Origin: Bremia lactucae
Lineage: Eukaryota > Oomycota > Peronosporomycetes > Peronosporales > Peronosporaceae
Direction: 5' to 3'
NCBI RefSeq assembly: GCF_004359215.1
Contig: NC_090614.1
Location: 4,134,387 to 4,198,386 of the forward strand
DNA length: 64,000 bases
Part shown: piece after piece, positions 10,016-21,230 of the stretch
Numbering within the stretch: the stretch's first letter is position 1
Layout of the letters: each line of letters starts with the position of its first letter
Position numbers and translations under genes: made by a program
Notes under the pieces: generated by a model
Database searches by the model: none
Told to the model about the DNA's origin: nothing
What the model saw: the letters and a program-made list of their open reading frames with translations, nothing else

Positions 10016-10879
10016 ATGAGCACTCGCCTTTCGGGTTTTGACTCACAATTCGCTACTCACGGCTGGGTGAAAGTTGCTAACCTCTTATCGGCTTCCGAGT
10101 TGCTTGTGTTGCAATCTGAGTGCAACGTGCTCTACGCTCAGAATTCGGCCGAGGATATAGCTGCCCAGGGCTGCGTCATAGATGTCATGTCACAGTATCC
10201 AGTAAGTCGTTGAAATTACCACTTTGTGGCCTATGCAATACCGATATACTGATATTGTGATCAGATTCACGACAGCGACCCCGCACGAATCGCTTCCGGC
10301 AGCTATTTGCAAGCTCGCGAGAAACAAATCAAGACCACAGCTGCCAACCAAAAAACATTTGCGTCCTTACTATTTGTCAAGTTGCCAGCAATTGCTCGAC
10401 AATTGTTCGCTACTCTTGACCACAACGACTCGTTCACAAATGTGTATTTCTTCAACGAGCACTACGTGGTGAAACCTCCACAAAGCCACGTGGAATTTCG
10501 ATGGCATCGAGACGATGACGAGCAGCTTGGTATGTGCGTCCATCGTGAGGCACTTTCCCCTTACGTGTCGGCATGGATCGCGTTGGACGATGTGACGGAA
10601 GAAAATGGTGCGCTTCAGTTTGTATCGCGAGGTACTTCATCCAGACAGAACGAAGAAAACGTTGAGCACTTGAAAATGCATGCAAGTAAACCCGTGACGG
10701 CAAAGTCAGGAGACGTGCTGTTTTTCTTGTCAAATGTATGGCATTTTTCTTCAAGCAATGACACGGAGAATGCTCGACGCGCATTTTACGCACAATATTC
10801 AAAAGAGACGATTACAGCTCGTCCCAATGACTCGGCTCCATTAAGTTTTGCAATTCCATGTAAGAATTGTACTTTTTAA
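10016..10879 (+). CDS. Phytanoyl-CoA dioxygenase-like 2-oxoglutarate/Fe(II) oxygenase, two exons
   Basis: Exon 1 (10016-10201, 62 codons) ends at GTAAGT. A 63-nt intron (10202-10264, GT...CAG) contains in-frame stops, and exon 2 (10265-10879) continues in frame to give a 266-residue protein. The iron ligands of the PhyH fold are visible: H143 and D145 in WHRDDDEQ, and H222 in VWHFSSS. R233 or R234 is the expected 2-oxoglutarate-binding arginine. The core segment SAWIALDDVTEENGALQF is highly typical of this family. Substrate cannot be told; members hydroxylate phytanoyl-CoA, secondary metabolites or other small molecules. I see no clear peroxisomal signal (C-terminus NCTF). It lies 144 bp after UGDH in the same orientation, without sign of co-transcription. 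The start fits the N-terminal PhyH helix. Confidence 0.87.
10202..10264 (+). other. 63-nt spliceosomal intron of the PhyH-like gene
   Basis: It begins GTAAGT, ends GATCAG, is phase 0, and removing it joins two frames that make one continuous PhyH domain. The size is typical for oomycete introns. Confidence 0.85.
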
Positions 10880-11545
10880 ATGGACCTCGTCAAGTGTTAC
10901 CTTGTGTAACCTTCGGTCCGTGATCTCGAGTAAAAAAATATCTTTCTAGTCAAAATTCGCCTTCGCTCTTCCTCGGTGTACTTACGATTATGCTGCTGCC
11001 ATACTGCACAAACCCATGTTGCGACGTAATCTCTTGATGCCGACAGCAAATTTGTATTTAAAATATTTGTATTGCTTCAAAGCGAGAATATCAGTGTGAG
11101 CGCGTCGGGCAGAAAAACGGGAGGGAATTGTGGTATTCGTAAATGCCAACCAAGCCAAGATGTTGCACTTCTTAACGCCAGGGGTCTTTGCAAATGTATA
11201 TTCTGTAATTCCAGTCTTTCCTTTCGTCATCACAATAACTTTTTCACAGCTCGAGCCAAATTTGAGACGCAAAGTCTTCGTTTGCTGACATATAAGCTCC
11301 AATTTGATGCAAAACCATTTGTAACATCCTAGCGCGCATTTTGTTTTTACAAAATGCTTCTTTATAGTCGCAGATCTTTTCGCCACTTGGTATTAAGTGT
11401 ATAACTGAAGCCATGCTCTGTCATATGGTCTCAATCTTCAAAATAATTACTGCTGCATCATTGAATTCTGTAAGTGGCAAGGTTGTAAGCTGCAAGTGAT
11501 GTGACCCTGCTCTGCCAAAACGTATTGCTGATCCCTTTTAATCAA
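10880..11545. other. Convergent intergenic spacer
   Basis: About 670 bp lie between the stop codons of two genes facing each other. A 132-codon frame at 10988-11386 (-) has no recognisable motif and overlaps an opposite-strand frame. I regard the stretch as 3' flanks and spacer. Confidence 0.5.
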
Positions 11546-14500
11546 TCATCCATCCTCGCCGGAATTGTAACAGACTTTGCACACTCGAACGACATCATAA
11601 TAGCCAAAATCGGGCAAACTCATGCGGTGACTTGTGCATCGACTGCAAAAAACGTATCCACAGCAGCGGCAGTGGTGTCGATTGCGTAAAAGGGCCTTGA
11701 ATTTCTTTTTACAACGTTTGCAGCATGGCGCGTCTTCATTGCGCTCCCAGATTGGCTGTGAACTTAAGTAATTGCCTCTTGAAATGACCTTGTCTGTACC
11801 TAACAGCGGTGAGCTCCCTGGTGTAAAGTTGTGAGCATCTCCTTCCATCGAACTAGAGTCACCAAGATCATTACTAACTCTAGCTGAATCCGATGAAGAG
11901 CCCGAATTTGGCGAGGAAGACGACGAGGGCGAGGATGTAGTTTTTGGCGAAGGTTGTGGTTTGCTTTTATTAAGACCGCCGAGTCGAATCTTCTTGCAAC
12001 TGCTTGGAGAAAGCGCATCGTTATCAGTAAATAATGCCGTCTGTGGGAGGTTGTAGTTATAACACCGAAATTTTCGCATGGTCTGATTCGCGAGGCCTTC
12101 CTTAATCGCAACTTGGTGATTAAGCATTGACAGCTGAGACTCGAGGTGACGAAGATCCGACTTTAATTCATTCCGACGGGATGGTGATGTCAAGCGCTGG
12201 TGCCCTTCTTGCTCAAGTACAGGATTCGGAAGCGTCGTCGAGCCAACTTGCATTGATTCACTTATTCCTCGATCATAAGCTCCTTCCATCAACTGCCCTG
12301 CCACGTTACCTGACGGATTCTTGAGGCTTTCGCTTCTTATGCGGCTTGTAAGCGACTTGTGCCGCCTAAACTTTGGCCCATTTAGTGATTGCGATGGCGT
12401 CCCACTGATGGTCTTTGCCGTTGGCGAATCCGAACTCGCTTCGATACTGGCACGCTTAAGCATCTGCGCCAGATTGATATTCTCAGAAGAAGCCGGTGCC
12501 GCTGATTTTGCCGCAGCTCCGGCTGTTCCCATTGCTACAATGCTCGCTAAATCTTGGAAATTGCGGGATCCAACGCTTTCTTGCGTACTCGAGTCTAACA
12601 ACGGAGCCACATCAAAGCTTGCCTTTAGTCGCTTTTTTTCCACTTTCTTGGATGGTGTCGTCTGTTGATCGGGGTACTTCAAATTCATACTGCGAGAAAG
12701 CTTTGCAATGTCCGAACGCAGTTGGCCAGCACGTAACTCAAGCTGTTGATTGCTCGTTAATGCTGCATACAGACGGGTAAGATCAGCCTCTTGCTGTCGA
12801 ATAAGCTGTAGCATTTCAAATTCTCGCTGCTGCAGTCGCATATGTCCTATGGCTTTTTGATATTGACCAACCCACAGCTGCATCACACGCACGCGACATA
12901 CGGGAAGCATAGCTTCCATTGTGGACCCACTCGACGCATGGACCTCTCCACCAGCAAACAGCGGATTCAGGAACTGATCCGTCGTGGCCCGTATGACATT
13001 CCACACGCTAACACTTGAGATCTTTGATAAGAAGTGGCGGCGTTCATTCTCCGAGTTTTTTTGAAACGTCCCATACCACGACGAGTAAACTGCTTCGGCA
13101 ACAGACGACAGCAGGAGCTCGTTGAATTGAAAATGTGTCGGAAATTGAAGAGTGAGTTGGTAGACGGCATCAATAAATTGCAAAAAAATGGGTGACGTCT
13201 GGTCAGAAGTCGGATGAGAGCATCGCTTTTGAAAATTGTGGCCAAACGAACACCAATCTTTTTCGATCAGCATGGCAAAACCCTCCAAGGTGCGATAGTA
13301 CGGGTCTAGCATGATCTGAGCAAGAGCCGAAAGCTGTGCCGTGCGATCCCATCCGTCACTGCAGTGCACTAGCACAGCATCCCCACGTTCGAGATGCGTG
13401 GCAACCTCACTTGCACCTTGTAAAATGTTGCAAATGTGCTCCAACCAGCGACTCTTTTGCACAGCCCCAAAAAAATTCGAATCTTCCACGACATACAGCG
13501 CTTGTGCCAAGCCTGCGAGCGAGTTCCGTACGACGTGAATATTATCAATGCCCATAAACGTGATTGCGGCCGTCGAGGTGCCATCCCGATCATACTGTCG
13601 GACAGATTCATGCCCTTTACCAGCTAGCGCATTGCTTTTGGCATTAATCTCTGGCCGAGCGTCCACAATATGTACAATGCTGTTCTTCTTCGGTAGTGCT
13701 TGTATGAGGTTTGTAGCCTGGTCTGCAGAGACAGCTGCATCACGAATCGCCCAGATCAATTTCTTGTCTTCTGAATTCGTACTACGCAAGACGCCCGTGT
13801 TGGGTTGACTACTTCGACATAAAGGCGCTCCCGTGCGCGGATGGATCCATGTCAGCGCTGGAAATCGACTTTTGCTGCGAAAGCATGCAGCTGCTTGAAT
13901 AATCTCGTCGTTTAAGCAACTAGGGACCATGAGAAACGATGGGTACGTCGGGCATAATTGATAGTGCACGTTCAAGTCACATTGGCGCCACCGAGGATGG
14001 CTCAATGCCCCTTGTCGCGTAAACTCGACGTCTGGATTGTAACGAATTCGCCGTCTCATTGCGAGTTGAAAGTGATTCGAAAGTTTCTCTCGGGTTGGTG
14101 AGCGAAACGCCGCAAATTCGCTTGGTTGGGGTTTGATCTTGGGCCGCTCTAGTGGTCCAGCACTCACACTCAATCGTCCAGTGTTCTCCTTCCGAAACGG
14201 ATGTTTCGGATACTTGCTGTAATTGTGTGATAGCGCGCGGACCATGAGTGGAGGCATCATAAAGCTGCTGTGCTTCGGCCCATCCTGAAGCAAATCATTC
14301 TCGAGCAACAAGTCACCTTCCGACGCGATTACGTGGTTCCAATCATCTGGCGAGCAGAAACAGTTTTCAATCTGTAGCCACTCAATCTCCCGCACGATAT
14401 GATGCAGCGTCTTGACACGCTTCAGCTCAGCATCGCGGGAAAAGTCACGGACGGAATCTCGTAGACGTGCAATGGGGGAGAGCGTCACGTGGTAGTGTCC

Positions 14501-15577
14501 TGCGTCCATATTGTCTAATATCAACACCGTGACGACGTGGTTATTGCTGCGCTTTTGCTGCTGGATCGACGCCTTTTGAATCTTGCTCACGGGTAAAGTA
14601 TGGACGTCTTCATGAAGCAGTCCTCGTACGCGTCGATACGGGACGAACCAGATACGGTAGTTGGTGAGCACGAGCGTGGCCAACACGCCTTGATTCGACT
14701 CGTTCACGTGGAACGTCACGGTCACTTCTTCGACCATGTGCAGCAACTTTTCGTGCCACGGAAACAAACAATCCTTGGGCGTGCCAGCGTGCATGGCCGT
14801 GAGTTCATCCTGGCGCACCGCGACATCCGGATGCCAGCTCCGAGGCAACTGGCAATACGCCTTTTGAAAGCGTGGGTTTTGCGGGAGAAAGACTTCCTGG
14901 ATGCTCGTGCCGGACGGATGGTTCCATAGATACTTGAGGTCTTTCTCTTCGTATTGTACGCTACAGAGAATCCGTCCTTGCGCGGTCGAGCCCTTGACGA
15001 GTCGACACCAGAGAAACACAGGTTTAATAACCATTTCTCCGTCCATTGGTGCAATATTCAGCTCCTTGGGCGCGACAGCGGCTTGGATCGTGGACGGAGG
15101 CTCGTAATCGTCTTCGCTCGAGTGCAAAGACCTTGTTCGTCTCTGACACGCAGCACTAGGTACGTTCTTGTCAAAGCGAGAACTGGCATGGTCGGTGCTT
15201 GGCTCGGCGGCACCGCGGGTGCTCGGCGGACGCGCATGAGACCCTCGGCGGCGAATAAGAGGCGCTTCTCTTCTCTGCTTACGCGCTTGGTATTCCTCCA
15301 CGAGTTGACGCCACTCGGGGAAGGAGACGCGTAAGGCACCAAGCAAATCGTTCTGAGAAAGCTCGTCCTTGTCAAGCACTTCGAGCTCAACGTCCAAGGG
15401 CCCGGCATGAACAAGAGTGATCGTCACTGGGAAATCCCATCGCGGGTTCAGCGACTTTTTCACGCGGGGCGAAGTCGCGAGCTCCTTACCGTCATAGAAA
15501 ACGCGCACGAATGGATCGCTCTTGCCATTTGCGTCGGCGGACACCAGAGACTCGGCTCGGATGACCTTAAGCAACAT
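11546..15577 (-). CDS. C2-GRAM-myotubularin phosphatase-FYVE protein
   Basis: A 1343-residue, intronless protein. Residues 1-105 form a C2 domain (calcium/phospholipid binding, with DANGKSDPFVRV and a DKD loop). Residues about 265-400 look like the PH-GRAM module (MVEEVTVTFHVNES...LVLTNYRIWFVPY). Residues about 490-900 are the myotubularin catalytic domain, with the active-site loop HCSDGWDRT (C739 to R745, CX5R) followed by the hallmark EKDWCSFGH. A Ser-rich low-complexity linker follows, then a FYVE zinc finger (about 1276-1338) with RNRHHCRCCG and RVCKVC. Active myotubularins remove the 3-phosphate from PI3P and PI(3,5)P2 on endosomes. The intact CX5R predicts activity, and FYVE binding of PI3P would place enzyme and substrate together. 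The start ATG (15575-15577) begins directly with the first C2 strand. An N-terminal C2 on a myotubularin is unusual outside oomycetes, as far as I know. Confidence 0.93.
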   Translation of the reverse strand: MLLKVIRAESLVSADANGKSDPFVRVFYDGKELATSPRVKKSLNPRWDFPVTITLVHAGPLDVELEVLDKDELSQNDLLGALRVSFPEWRQLVEEYQARKQRREAPLIRRRGSHARPPSTRGAAEPSTDHASSRFDKNVPSAACQRRTRSLHSSEDDYEPPSTIQAAVAPKELNIAPMDGEMVIKPVFLWCRLVKGSTAQGRILCSVQYEEKDLKYLWNHPSGTSIQEVFLPQNPRFQKAYCQLPRSWHPDVAVRQDELTAMHAGTPKDCLFPWHEKLLHMVEEVTVTFHVNESNQGVLATLVLTNYRIWFVPYRRVRGLLHEDVHTLPVSKIQKASIQQQKRSNNHVVTVLILDNMDAGHYHVTLSPIARLRDSVRDFSRDAELKRVKTLHHIVREIEWLQIENCFCSPDDWNHVIASEGDLLLENDLLQDGPKHSSFMMPPLMVRALSHNYSKYPKHPFRKENTGRLSVSAGPLERPKIKPQPSEFAAFRSPTREKLSNHFQLAMRRRIRYNPDVEFTRQGALSHPRWRQCDLNVHYQLCPTYPSFLMVPSCLNDEIIQAAACFRSKSRFPALTWIHPRTGAPLCRSSQPNTGVLRSTNSEDKKLIWAIRDAAVSADQATNLIQALPKKNSIVHIVDARPEINAKSNALAGKGHESVRQYDRDGTSTAAITFMGIDNIHVVRNSLAGLAQALYVVEDSNFFGAVQKSRWLEHICNILQGASEVATHLERGDAVLVHCSDGWDRTAQLSALAQIMLDPYYRTLEGFAMLIEKDWCSFGHNFQKRCSHPTSDQTSPIFLQFIDAVYQLTLQFPTHFQFNELLLSSVAEAVYSSWYGTFQKNSENERRHFLSKISSVSVWNVIRATTDQFLNPLFAGGEVHASSGSTMEAMLPVCRVRVMQLWVGQYQKAIGHMRLQQREFEMLQLIRQQEADLTRLYAALTSNQQLELRAGQLRSDIAKLSRSMNLKYPDQQTTPSKKVEKKRLKASFDVAPLLDSSTQESVGSRNFQDLASIVAMGTAGAAAKSAAPASSENINLAQMLKRASIEASSDSPTAKTISGTPSQSLNGPKFRRHKSLTSRIRSESLKNPSGNVAGQLMEGAYDRGISESMQVGSTTLPNPVLEQEGHQRLTSPSRRNELKSDLRHLESQLSMLNHQVAIKEGLANQTMRKFRCYNYNLPQTALFTDNDALSPSSCKKIRLGGLNKSKPQPSPKTTSSPSSSSSPNSGSSSDSARVSNDLGDSSSMEGDAHNFTPGSSPLLGTDKVISRGNYLSSQPIWERNEDAPCCKRCKKKFKALLRNRHHCRCCGYVFCSRCTSHRMSLPDFGYYDVVRVCKVCYNSGEDG

Positions 15578-15920
15578 GGTGGCGAGACGACAAGGAGTCC
15601 AACGAATGCGGATACCGAGTGATGGTCGGCAATGTTGCTATGATCTTTAGATTGCGGACTGAACGGACGCAAGTAAAAAGATACGGAACTTCACACCATT
15701 TAATGAAAAGCGTTGCATTGAGCCTGATTCTAACCATTTTCTGGGAAACTCCCAACTTAGTGTTGCTTTCACTATTCTAGTCAATTAGTTGAATTTCCTG
15801 AGAGTTTAGTGAGCTAATTCAAGCCGTTGGCATGTTTACTAAACAATAACTATTGAAATAAGGCTTACAAGATTATCACTGAAGTTAAAGATAAGAACCA
15901 CTAAAGTAACGGATCGTTCT
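15578..15920. other. Upstream region of the myotubularin gene up to Gypsy D
   Basis: About 340 bp, AT-rich towards the right. It should hold the promoter of the minus-strand myotubularin gene. I could not assign a convincing Inr. No other feature seen. Confidence 0.4.
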
Positions 15921-16316
15921 TTTAACGGGGTGTACTGTTTTATAAATATTATTTCCTATTAGAGGAATCATAAATATAATTTTCCGAGAAGAGATACATA
16001 AAAAAGTACAAAATTATTATTTTTATTTACTTTTGACTTAACAGTTCCAATGTTACCAAATTTGCTAATATTGACGCAATAAGTTATTAGTTCTACCATT
16101 AATCGTTATAAGACACGACTGTGCGGAACTTAATATTTATACAGTTATACGTTTTTCTCTATTATTAAGCCTTAGAATAAATCTTTAGTAGCTAAGCATT
16201 CTTAGCTAAGTGTAATGTACCTTTGCACGTCAGTGTACGCGAAGTAATCGAGGCACCCCTCTTCACTGTAATCAGTGTAGGTTGTCTAGTACTGTTAATA
16301 GTGGTGCCCCGATACA
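15921..16316 (+). repeat. LTR, family D (5' LTR)
   Basis: The unit begins TTTAACGGGG (apparently a mutated TGTAACGGGG) and ends GCCCCGATACA. It is followed at once by the primer-binding site CCTGGTAGCACTTGG (16317-16331) and then gag, so this is a 5' LTR in plus orientation. A related, incomplete LTR is at about 24180-24510. Confidence 0.7.
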
Positions 16317-16327
16317 CCTGGTAGCAC

Positions 16328-17149
16328 TTGGATGAAGAAGTAAGAAGCTTTCAAACCCCTAATGAAGGCTATCACGCAACACGTGTAAGGTTTACCCTTT
16401 TGAGCGACATTGAATGGAGGGCAATCGACCGAAGGCGTTCGGTCGTAGGCGGGCCAGCCGTTAGCGCAGTGTTGTTCGCTCTGCCAAAAGATGAACAGCA
16501 TGCGGCCAAAGCCGAGTTCATACAGCAAGAAGTCGACGCGGCTCGAGAGAAAGTAGTCTTGCTTCACCAGCAAGGCTTTCAACACGCAGCGTGTTGAGAG
16601 AAAAGGGTGCTCAACAATAATAACTGTTGAGACAGCAGCATTTACAGGCTGCTAGCGGGTCGACGCTTCCACGTCGACCAAATGCTTTCGATCAAATCTC
16701 AAAATTCAAGGCAGTCGAAGGCGATCTCTTTTAAGATGATTCGTCCAATTAGACGACGCCATTGAAACTCGCAGTATCAGTGATAAAGCGACGAAAGTGA
16801 AATTTGATGTGACCAACTGAGCTGGACGTGCAAATCTTGGGCATTGGTGCTCAAGCTTCACGACCCATTAGTCTTTGGATCGTACGAGGTCTTTCTGACC
16901 CGGCTCAGGCTAACATTTGAGCCGCCACGTGCCGAATTCAGGGCTCGAGCCGAGCTCCTGGATTTGAAGCAAGGCAAGCATGACATCCACGCTTATGCCC
17001 AACATCTACGATACCTGGTCAGTTGTATCGTTAGGCATCCAGCGCTTATGCCCAACATGCACGACACCTGGTCAATTGTATCGTTAGTCATCCAGGGGAC
17101 TCGGAGATGGATTTGTGCAACGGGGTCAGACGTTGCTAGTCAAGAATGA
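16328..17149 (+). pseudogene. Gypsy D gag remnant
   Basis: The first piece (16328-16597) resembles the N-terminus of the Gypsy E gag: a TLLSDIEWRAIDRR block against the E motif HLTGVEWDALNRL, then an Ala-rich helix. The second piece (16844-17149) contains LRLTFEPPRAEFRARAELL and the AQHLRYLVSCIVRHP block, again matching the E gag ([24 protein letters not shown]). The intervening 250 bp contain stops, and the frame is lost after 17149, where Copia sequence begins. Broken element; no pol of its own remains here. Confidence 0.75.
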
Positions 17150-20075
17150 CTTGGCTGAGCGAGCGTGTGGTTTTCGCTGGCCTGAGGAGTACAAGGTGTC
17201 TCAATTTGAAGAATTTCTTCGCGGGAAAGAGGCAATATATTTTAATCAGCGTGTGCACAGATGGTGAAAGCCGCCACCGACTTTTGGATTTGTTATGGAT
17301 GCCTACCACATTGTTTTTTTCAAGCAACAGACTATAAAGCTGTTTGTCGAAAAAAAGATAAATTCCGGACGTGAAATGACCATTTGCTTTATTTGGTGGC
17401 TCTCCGGGGGACAACGAACTCGGGCGAAGAATTGATTTTGGAAAACATCGTGAAGTAATCTCAAGGCAACAGGTATTTGGTCAACTTTGTGGACCACAAA
17501 GGCCAATTACTGTCGTGTCTACTGTCCAAAACGAAAGACCAAGCTGCAAAAGAATTTGAACATTTTTGGTCTATTTTGAAAAACGTTTAATTGCCGTGTG
17601 CATGTGCTCCGTACAGATGGTGGCGGAGTATACAGGAACGTTGATTCGTTTTGTTGTGAGACTGGGATTACACGGCAAATTACGGAGGCTGTAAATGGAA
17701 AGGTGGAGCGCATGCACTTGAAGATAATGAATATGGTTTGCTGCATGATTTTTTTTCGTGTGATCTACCACTTTCCTTTGAAGCGATGCAGCCGAAAATG
17801 CGGCTTTCGTTTGAACTGTATGCCAACTCTCTCCAACCCTAAACGGGCGTCTCTAATGGAGATGTTGACTGGGAAATCGCCAAATTTGGTCAATATTATC
17901 GCTTTTGGGTCGCAGTGTGAGGTCTGCCGTGATCGTTAAAGGATTCTCTGAAGAAGCGCTGAGAGGTTGGAGTTGTTGTTGGAAAGAGCGGTGAAACGAA
18001 AGGTTTTCGCGTTTGGCTTCCGCGTGATCGAACTGTCATCACGACACGCCACGTTCGTCACGTCAAGACGCTGACGGACGAGAACAACATACAATTGGAG
18101 GAGAGCGTACGTAACGAGGCCGAGAATGGATTACAAGAGCTAGCGCGCACGCGCCAAGATCAGTACGCTAGTGTCAATCGTCAAATGACTTTGGTGAATC
18201 GAACTGGACAGATGAATGGAAGGTACAGCTGAGGCGCATCAGGATAAGCTGCGTGTTAAACCCATTGATAATGAGTTACGACGAATTTAGCGTATTACGA
18301 AAAAGTCGTTGCGGCAATTGGAGGCGGACATGGATAGTTTAATTGTTTTGAAGCAATCGCGTGAGCTTGTTAACGCATTCAAAGCTGCCGTCAGATGGAC
18401 TACTCGCTAGCATCTGGTGATGTGGTGAACGGCCAGTCGTAGCTGCCGTCTCGCATTTTTTAAGCTGAATTCGCCCATCTGCCCTATCCGAGAATTTTTC
18501 GCGAGGCGATGCGCAGTCCTGACAAAAAAATAATAAAGTGCGCTAATCATTAAGACCTTACATCCTTGCGTGCGAATCAAACGTGGAGTGTGGTCAAAAT
18601 CTGAATCTGGCAAACCGCGTTTGCACACTAAGTGGGTATATAAGATAAAATGTACAATTTTGACGGAAGAATGACCGTTACAAAGCACGACTTGTTGCGT
18701 GTGGGAAGAATAGATACTGTGTCAATTTCCTGCTGCCTTTTACCGTGGTGTTGGGCTTGATTAGTGCGACAGCTATTTTTGCAATTGCGTGGATTTGGCG
18801 TACACCGGCTCGGCATTTCGATGTGCCAGGCGCTTACGTGCGAGCTGCTACAGAAGCATATTCCTGAAGGAATGGCTTTTACATCGGAGAAACTGTCCGA
18901 GTATGGTGTAAATACCGCCAAAGACCTTTCTCTTTGTTTGGAACGAAGCCTTTATGGCTTAAAGCAGGCATACAGGCTGTGGCACCAGCTCCTCCACGCA
19001 ACACTGACAAACCTTGGATTTGTGCAATGCGTTACGGACACATGATTGTATTTTATGTCTGACCTAGAAGGAACTACCCTTGTCGGCATCTATGCGGATG
19101 ATCTGATGATTAGATGGAACAAATAATCAGCGTGTTGATGTTATCTTCTTGCAAATGGCATGCCTTGAGCTGAATGACCTTGGAATGGCTGACAAATTTC
19201 TTGGAATGCGTGTCCGTTACAATTCCGAGTTAGGTTACAAGATTGATCAAGCACCAACTATCCTTGAGTTACTGTCCAAACAAAAGCATGGGCTCGATAG
19301 AGCGAACTCAGTGCAAGCTTCAATGGGAGGCCTTTTGGATGATGATCAAAGTGGAGGAGGGTCCCTACTGCCGGCAAATGGTTCTGGTACACCTGGACGA
19401 CCATCAAGACATTTCAGTCGCTACTTGGAAGTTGCTTTGAATTGCTCGTTGCTCGAGAGCGGACTTTCCTTTTGCCGTTCACCATGCCTTTCGGCGTGCG
19501 TACGCACCCGCAATTGGAGATTACAGCTGGCGAAAGGAATTCTGCGATACTTGGCTGGAAGTGCTGTTTTCTATTTATCGATGTATTGCGACGGTGGTCC
19601 AAATTTACCGCTACGCATCGAGTGTTTTACTGATGCTGATTTTGCTGGAAATAAGCGTGATAGAAATCCATAAGTGGTGAAATTGTCCAAATAATTGGAT
19701 GATTGTGAGATGGCATTGCAAGAAGCATACAGCAGTGGCTTGTCGACGGCTGAATCGGAATATGTGGCTGCGTCAATTGGCGCCAAAGAGCTTTTCGGTG
19801 TCAAGGAGTTGGCAAGAGAAATTGGATAACAGGTTGCGCTTCCCATGATCATGAAAATAGACGATCAAGATGCAATAAACAAGCGAAAAATGAAGCAAGC
19901 TCAAGATAAGCAAAACGTGTGGACGTTTGTCTCAAGTTTATTGGTAATTACTACAAGAAATGCACACTCAAACCGACCTACATGACTACGTACGAAATGC
20001 TGGCAGATATATGACCAAGCCACTTCTAGCGCCTCGACTACAAGCATTACGTACTCTCGTTGGACTTGAAAAGGC
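17150..20075 (+). pseudogene. Copia-type retrotransposon pol, heavily decayed
   Basis: On the plus strand, in order but in shifting frames with stops: an integrase core with LRTDGGGVYRN (17603 on), then NMVCCMIF and RMPTLSNPKRAS-like text to about 17935. A segment typical of the integrase/RT linker (RVWLPRDRTVITTRHVRHVK, about 18005-18070) follows. Then come RT blocks including FDVPGAYVRAATE and LYGLKQA (18800-18970), YADDLM (19092 on) and an RNase H tail with FTDADFAGNKRD (19622-19663) and STAESEYVAA (19742-19780). The end near 20075 (VGLEKA) matches the usual C-terminus of Copia polyproteins. It abuts Gypsy D gag directly, so insertion or deletion joined two elements. Non-functional. Confidence 0.8.
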
Positions 20076-21020
20076 GTGATCCCTAGGGAGCAGTTTTGAT
20101 AAATGGTTTTACAGGCCGAAATACCGCCAGGTCTCAAGCCATTAACAAACTGCCGTTCTCCAGAATTGTCTTTCATTTGTATATTTAAGTGTGTTGCAGG
20201 TAACATAAAAGACGGAAGGTGAGCATACTATCTCAAAGAGCAAGGAGCAACTCCAATTTCAAGGTGGTAGTAGGTATGACACAGATAATACTGTTAATAA
20301 ATTTACTCTTTAAAAACACTTCCATAAAGACCTTCGTAGCTTTGTATGAAAACTACCAAGTAAGCCAGACAACGTATTGACCATGGCGCTAGCTTAGCTG
20401 CTCACAAAAGCTTTAAGAAGCGTTTTGACGAATAACCAGCGAGAAACAGCCGTATACAATTTAGCCTGGAAGGAGGGATAATTAGGTCTTATACTAGGCT
20501 AAATTCTTCGCCATCAGCATGAGGATGCGTTTAAACACCTCGTGACAAAGTTGCGCAACGGCTCCTCCTAGAGAGCAGCTGTCTCTACTGACTTCGCCTC
20601 TACCGCGACGCTTGCATCGATCAACATGCATCTTTACTTAGCGCTTGCTAGCATAGATCGAAGCGACATAAACGTTATGTAGTCAATGGTTGAGGATACC
20701 AAATGCCCTGATCTATCGTGTAACGTGGAACCTGTCGCTTTAGCTGCATTAATACAAGCTTACCTGTAATGGACTTAGAGCTACGTAACCTGGCTTACAC
20801 GTGCACGTGATGAAGCGGTAAGTAAGTCCATAACATAAACTGCGACCTGAGTCACTTGGTAGTATAACTCTGCTGAAGTTGGGTATTAAGCAAATTTCCC
20901 AAAATCTGCTACACATTCGGCTACAATGTCTGATTTTATTTTTTTTGTGTATGGTCTGTTAAGCACAAATTTTTCTTCTCGTCTCCACTGTTGCCAGATA
21001 CATCATTGATTGCGTTCAAC
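20076..21020. other. Spacer between Copia remnant and Gypsy pieces
   Basis: The first part probably contains decayed Copia 3' sequence, but no clear LTR end was found. At 20570-20830 a broken plus-strand frame (TLASINMHLYLALASIDRSD) looks protein-derived. I cannot name its family. Confidence 0.35.
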
Positions 21021-21024
21021 TTGC

Positions 21025-21197
21025 GGTACGCTCCCGTGACGACACTGTACCAAAGTATTTAGTGCGTTAGGTGAGGTTGCTAACGCGCCCACCACAACTA
21101 CCTCACTGCACGCAAGAGAAGCAGATTAAACCGTTTCCTCGCTGTGCTAGGGTGTGTGTCTAAGTAGATCGTGGCCGCATTACGACGTGCCCGCCTT
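21025..21197 (+). repeat. Partial LTR, family A
   Basis: The 170 bp match the 3' third of the LTR at 224-777, including the shared run cactgcacgcaagagaagcag and the end gcattacgacgtgcccgcc. The upstream two thirds are missing. Confidence 0.75.
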
Positions 21198-21230
21198 CAC
21201 CCATACTGTTATAAAGGTGCAAGTTAGCCT

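Noticed and set aside
12127..12668. Plus-strand frames of 65-115 codons opposite the myotubularin gene
   Set aside because: Shadows of a long conserved coding frame on the other strand, without motifs.
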